Assembly: GCF_042646165.1 (NCBI RefSeq) | Contig: NZ_JBHRTC010000016.1 | Length of the DNA stretch: 64,000 bases | Strand: one strand, 5' to 3' | Source of the DNA: Microbaculum marinum | Lineage (GTDB): Bacteria > Pseudomonadota > Alphaproteobacteria > Rhizobiales > Tepidamorphaceae | In this document: one piece after another, positions 60,413-64,000 of the stretch | How positions within the stretch are numbered: the first letter of the stretch is position 1 | Layout of the letters: each line of letters starts with the position of its first letter | Notes under the pieces: model-generated | What the model was told of the DNA's origin: nothing | What the model saw: only the letters and a program-made list of their open reading frames with translations | The model's database searches: none | Translations under genes and position numbers: made by a program

Positions 60413-61372
60413 TTGATCCATCGTCGTGCAATGACCGCAGCCGCGGCCGCCCTCGTCGCCGCCTTCGCCGGCAGCCATGCGGCGGCACAGGGACCGGGCG
60501 TCGATGTCGAGAACCGCAGCAGGCCGACGCTGTGCGCGGAGGTCGACAATGTCTACGTCACCCTGGCGGGCGGCGACGTCGACCGGTTCACCGTCACGGC
60601 GCAGCATCCTGCCTATATCGGCACGATCGTCGCGGATTCCTCGGCGGCGGACCATGCCAACTGCAATCGCGAGGCCGAGCAGTACTTCGAGTTCGACACC
60701 AGGCGGGTGACGCTCTACGAGGACCGCTCGATCTGGCTGATCGGCTACGTCTACGAGCGGTACTGGCTGACCAAGGACGTGCCGGTGCGGGTGGGCGACC
60801 GCGTCGAGCACGGCCTGCACATGATCCAGCTCTGGCGCCAGGGGCCGCGCGGGCCGGAGGAGTTCCTGGTGCTCTATCCCCCGGACGGCTACTGGCGGCT
60901 GCGGCCGCTGACGCCGGAGCACCTGCATCAGACGGCCTATGGCAGCTCGGTGCTGATCGGACCGGTCGAGGAGAAGCGCCGCCCGGTCGTGGAGATCAGC
61001 AGCGTCACCTTCGATCCGCAGGCCCGCGCCTTCGAGCTCACATTCGACCGCGGCGGCAGGGCGACGATCTCCATCGAGGAGGCGGAGGAGTCCGGGACGG
61101 TGCTGAACGTCGCCATGGAGGACGTGGAATTTCCGGGCGACCTGGATCGGCAGACGTTCGCGGCCCTGCGCTCGATGTACGTCGCGCCCGGAAACGCGGA
61201 CGTGTCCGCGGTCGGCTGGCGAAGTGCCGACGACCCGTTCTGGACGGTCGAGCCGCTGCCGGAATTCGGATCGGCCGCCGACGTGCGCGAACTGTGGCTC
61301 GGCCGGAACGTGGTTTCGCGCCACAACACCAGCGCGCCGGATATCGTGTTCGGCCGGTTCGAGGGGAAGTAG
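60413..61372 (+). CDS. Hypothetical secreted protein
   Basis: I do not recognise this family. The protein of about 319 residues begins with a signal peptide (cleavage after HAAAQ), then a beta-rich acidic to neutral section with VENRSRPTLCAEVDNVYVTLAG, two cysteines and many Trp/Tyr. No membrane segment or catalytic motif stands out. The start is TTG 60413, after a GGGGGGAC site; ATG 60431 would also open the signal peptide. It is divergent from the transpeptidase homologue with 116 bases between the starts, which suggests a shared control region and possibly a common envelope role. Confidence 0.75.
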   Translation: MIHRRAMTAAAAALVAAFAGSHAAAQGPGVDVENRSRPTLCAEVDNVYVTLAGGDVDRFTVTAQHPAYIGTIVADSSAADHANCNREAEQYFEFDTRRVTLYEDRSIWLIGYVYERYWLTKDVPVRVGDRVEHGLHMIQLWRQGPRGPEEFLVLYPPDGYWRLRPLTPEHLHQTAYGSSVLIGPVEEKRRPVVEISSVTFDPQARAFELTFDRGGRATISIEEAEESGTVLNVAMEDVEFPGDLDRQTFAALRSMYVAPGNADVSAVGWRSADDPFWTVEPLPEFGSAADVRELWLGRNVVSRHNTSAPDIVFGRFEGK

Positions 61373-61470
61373 GCGGCATCCGGCCGGACGACCGAACTGG
61401 TCAACCGGGGGGCGCAGCCCCATATCCACGATACGATGCCGACGACAGGCTGCTACCGGGACAACGGGCG

Positions 61471-61806
61471 ATGATAGGTGCCATGACAAACTGGCTGAGC
61501 CACCGAAACCTGGGCTTCCCCGCGCCTGCCGGCGGCCATGTGCGCGGGGCCGCGGCAGTCCTCGTTGCGGCGATGTTTCTCGCTTCGGCAGGGGGCGTTT
61601 CGGCGCAGTCGACGCAGGCGCCACGCGTCGGGACCACGGTGGTGGTGCCGAACGCCTCGGTGAACCGCACGCCGCAGGCCGACATCTCCATCATGCGCGG
61701 CCAGCAGACGCTGCAGAGCAGACAGTTGCAGCAGCAGCGCCTGACAAACGACGTGCAGCGCAGCATCGACAATGCCAATCGCGTCCGCATTCCCAGGGTA
61801 GACTGA
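61471..61806 (+). CDS. Hypothetical small secreted protein
   Basis: I do not recognise this protein of 111 residues. It has a long N-region (NWLSHRNLGFPAPAGGHVRG), a hydrophobic signal core (AAAVLVAAMFLASAGGVSA) and a short mature part of about 65 residues rich in Gln, Arg and Asn that may form a helix (QQTLQSRQLQQQRLTNDVQ). ATG 61471 or 61483 may be used. It lies 98 bases after the preceding secreted protein and 177 bases before gspF. Confidence 0.6.
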   Translation: MIGAMTNWLSHRNLGFPAPAGGHVRGAAAVLVAAMFLASAGGVSAQSTQAPRVGTTVVVPNASVNRTPQADISIMRGQQTLQSRQLQQQRLTNDVQRSIDNANRVRIPRVD

Positions 61807-61983
61807 ACGCGTGCAGCGCCGGCTGGCCCAGGCTAGCCGGGCGCTACGACACGCGGATATGCCTCCGGCCATTAGCCGCCGGGCCCGCACGGGCTGGCAA
61901 TGGCGCCCGCATGGTGGCAAAACTCGACTTCGTTTCCAAACGGGGTCAGTGTCTGCGCGCAACAAGGATCCAGACCGCGCCCG

Positions 61984-63213
61984 ATGCCGAAGTTCAGTTA
62001 CAAGGCCCTCGATGCCTCCGGTGAACTGCTCGCCGGGGAGATAGACGCCGATTCCCGCGGCGACGTCTTCGGACGCCTGGAAACGCTTGGCCACATGCCG
62101 ATCGAGGCGACCGAGCTCAAGGCCGGGGCCGGCTCGAAGGCGGGCGGCTTCAAACTGTTCGGATCGCTGCTCGGGTCCGGGCCCGGCCGCGATGAAATCA
62201 CCGAAATCACGCGAGACCTGTCGATGCTCCTGAAGGGCGGCGTCAGTCTCCACGAGGCGCTGGAACTGCTGTCGCAGATGGGTGGCAAGGCGCCGGCGCG
62301 GCACCTCATGTCCACCCTTCAACGCGACATTGCGCAAGGCAAGAGTTTCGCGGAATCGCTGGCGGCGCATCCCGACGTGTTTCCGCCGACCTACGTGAAG
62401 ATGGTCGAGGTGGCCGAATCCTCCGGGACGCTCGAGACCACCCTGGAGACGATCGCCCAGGATCGCGCCCGATCCGAAGCGCTGCGCCGGCGCGTCACGT
62501 CGTCGCTGACCTATCCGGCGTTCCTGGTCGTGGCCGCCTGCGGCGTCTTCATTTTCGTGATGACCGGAGTGATACCGGAGTTCGAACGGGCGCTGTCCGG
62601 CTTCGCCGACAAGCTCGATCCATCGGCGAAGACCATCTTCGCGATGTCCCGCTTCGTGCGCGGCAACCTCGACGTGCTCGGCATCGTCCTCGCCTCGATA
62701 CTGGGCGGCGGGCTGCTGCTGTTCCGCAACAAGACCTTCATCGGATTCCTGATCCGGATGCTCGGACGCATTCCCGGGTCGCGGCTGATCGTGCAGTACC
62801 AGCAGACGGTCTTCTTCTGCTCGACCCTCGGCACACTTCTGGGCAGCGGCGTCGACATCACGTCTTCGCTCCGGCTGGTGCGGGACCTGTTCAGGGATCC
62901 GCGCGCCGCCGAGAAGGTCGATCACCTCATCGCCGAAGTGCGGCAGGGGCACCGGGTCAGCGATTCGCTGGCGGGGCTCAACCTGTTGCCGCAATACGTG
63001 ATTCCGATCCTTCGGGTGGGCGAGGAGGCCGGCGAACTCGACACCATGGCGCTGAGGATCGGCGGTTTCTACGAAGACCGACTTGACAGGGCACTCACTC
63101 GCCTGACATCCATACTCGGACCTACTATCCTAATGATGGTGAGCCTGATGATCGCCTGGCTCATCGTGACCGTCATCACCGCCCTAATAAGTGTCAACGA
63201 TCTACTGGTTTGA
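61984..63213 (+). CDS. gspF: Type II secretion system F family protein (GspF)
   Basis: A 409-residue inner-membrane platform protein. Two T2SSF domains are visible (about 70-195 and 275-395), each with TLLGSGVxLxxAL-like helices (MLLKGGVSLHEALELL and TLLGSGVDITSSLRLV), and three hydrophobic segments. It opens MPKFSYKALDASG, the usual start, at ATG 61984; the longer frame is unlikely. gspG overlaps its stop. No gspE lies directly upstream as is common. Confidence 0.92.
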   Translation: MPKFSYKALDASGELLAGEIDADSRGDVFGRLETLGHMPIEATELKAGAGSKAGGFKLFGSLLGSGPGRDEITEITRDLSMLLKGGVSLHEALELLSQMGGKAPARHLMSTLQRDIAQGKSFAESLAAHPDVFPPTYVKMVEVAESSGTLETTLETIAQDRARSEALRRRVTSSLTYPAFLVVAACGVFIFVMTGVIPEFERALSGFADKLDPSAKTIFAMSRFVRGNLDVLGIVLASILGGGLLLFRNKTFIGFLIRMLGRIPGSRLIVQYQQTVFFCSTLGTLLGSGVDITSSLRLVRDLFRDPRAAEKVDHLIAEVRQGHRVSDSLAGLNLLPQYVIPILRVGEEAGELDTMALRIGGFYEDRLDRALTRLTSILGPTILMMVSLMIAWLIVTVITALISVNDLLV

Positions 63214-63680
63214 GCGTGCTGAAGATATCGCAACCCAAATGGCGGAAGACGGGGGCGAATAAAACGAAGCGGGACAAGCGCGGTGGGTTCACGCTCATCG
63301 AGCTTCTGGTCGTGCTCGTCATCCTGAGTCTGATTCTCGGGCTTGTCGGGCCGAGGGTCCTTTCATACTTGTCCGATGCCCGGTCGAAATCGGCCGGACT
63401 CCAGATCGAGTCGATGACCTCGGCACTCGATCTGTTCTATCTCGATACGGGACGCTACCCCACCACTGCGGAGGGCCTGGATGCCCTGGTGACGCGCGTG
63501 CCGAACGTGGACAGGTGGAACGGTCCCTATCTCTCCCAGACATCCGTTCCGCTCGATCCCTGGGGAAATCCCTACGAGTACCGGGCACCCGGTGATGACG
63601 GTCCCTATGAAATCATCTCTCTCGGCTCCGACGGCCGAAAGGGAGGTTCCGGGGATGCATCGGATATACAGAGCAAGTAG
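63210..63680 (+). CDS. gspG: Type II secretion system major pseudopilin GspG
   Basis: A 156-residue pseudopilin. The prepilin site GG-FTLIELLVVLVIL near residue 26 has the Glu at position 5 of the mature chain, and the calcium-binding C-terminal loop LDPWGNPYEYRAPGDDGPYEIISLGSDG is complete. The TTG start overlaps the gspF stop (TTGA); GTG 63216 is also possible. The N-terminal leader is long, about 26 residues. Confidence 0.94.
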   Translation: MSVLKISQPKWRKTGANKTKRDKRGGFTLIELLVVLVILSLILGLVGPRVLSYLSDARSKSAGLQIESMTSALDLFYLDTGRYPTTAEGLDALVTRVPNVDRWNGPYLSQTSVPLDPWGNPYEYRAPGDDGPYEIISLGSDGRKGGSGDASDIQSK

Positions 63681-64000
63681 ACCTTTCCGACCGGACGACG
63701 GCTTCGCCCTCATCGAAATGGTGGTGGCGCTCGCCATTTTCGGCCTCGTCGCGAGCCTCGTGCTGCCCCGTGTCGATCGCGATCCGGGGCCCGCGGCGCT
63801 CGAGGCGAAGGCCTACGAGATCGCCGCCATCTTCAGGGACGACCGCAACGCGGCGATGCTCGGCCGACGCGAGATCGTCAGCCAGATCGATCTCGACCGG
63901 CGCATCGCCATCTCCGGATCGCGCAGCCATGCGGTCCGCGTGCCCGACACCGTGGCGATCGACCTCGTCCAGTCGGAAGCGGAGGTCGTGCCCGGCGGCG
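63655..64000 (+). CDS. gspH: Type II secretion system minor pseudopilin, GspH-like (runs off window)
   Basis: The ATG at 63655 lies within gspG and overlaps it by 26 bases, after GGGAGGTTCC. It encodes at least 115 residues: leader ending PDDG, cleavage before FALIEMVVALAIF with Glu5, then a helix and the GspH-like RDDRNAAMLGRREIVSQID. It is truncated by the window end, so the exact class is tentative. Confidence 0.83.
   Translation, partial: MHRIYRASRPFRPDDGFALIEMVVALAIFGLVASLVLPRVDRDPGPAALEAKAYEIAAIFRDDRNAAMLGRREIVSQIDLDRRIAISGSRSHAVRVPDTVAIDLVQSEAEVVPGG

Overview
The window is high-GC DNA from an alphaproteobacterium. Its gene content points that way: a DUF3126 protein, a zf-CHCC small zinc protein, a bacterial transglutaminase-like cysteine peptidase, a PAS_5-type protein, a soluble NAD-linked formate dehydrogenase and a 3-hydroxyanthranilate branch. 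The PAS_5 protein and the overall mix suggest a free-living Rhodospirillales- or Hyphomicrobiales-like organism, but this is inference. The sequence is a draft scaffold with two runs of N (46591-46652 and 55545-55576). I see no rRNA, tRNA, CRISPR array, prophage or complete insertion sequence.

Layout. 1-6.2 kb holds housekeeping genes: a FAD monooxygenase, a zinc-finger protein, two alpha/beta hydrolases, cysE, DUF3126, a gamma-carbonic anhydrase and a cysteine peptidase. 6.15-6.97 kb is a gene-free stretch of dispersed repeats. 7-19.2 kb holds PAS, rhomboid, DUF2157/GDYXXLXY, CBS, patatin, hisI, folE, an Fe-S scaffold, yidD (with no canonical start codon), thrS, a CoA ester lyase with MaoC, nadK and cutA.

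19.2-32.0 kb is a surface-polysaccharide region. It contains a PglF-like membrane dehydratase, an O-antigen ligase/polymerase, an aminotransferase - sulfotransferase - PglC-like sugar transferase operon, a GT4 glycosyltransferase, and the three steps of UDP-N-acetyl-L-fucosamine synthesis (CapE, CapF and CapG types). CapE is separated from CapF/CapG by an adenylate cyclase and a ketopantoate reductase. A UDP-glucose dehydrogenase lies at 40.5 kb.

32.0-40.2 kb is a C1 block: formate dehydrogenase alpha subunit, a fused gamma-beta subunit, and formate-tetrahydrofolate ligase, with a secreted subtilase between them. 41.8-50.7 kb is a one-strand block: a LysR regulator, 3-hydroxyanthranilate dioxygenase, ACMS decarboxylase, a complete Liv-type ABC transporter and an arylformamidase-like hydrolase. 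I read it as an uptake-and-degradation module for a kynurenine-pathway compound. A perfect 8-bp inverted repeat stands before the dioxygenase gene.

50.8-54.3 kb holds a divergent znuA / znuCB zinc importer and a higBA toxin-antitoxin pair whose promoter overlaps a perfect palindrome. 54.5-58.5 kb holds two TRAP systems that converge on the second gap. 58.6-64 kb holds an L,D-transpeptidase homologue that has lost its catalytic residues, two uncharacterised secreted proteins, and the start of a type II secretion operon (gspF, gspG, gspH) that runs off the window.
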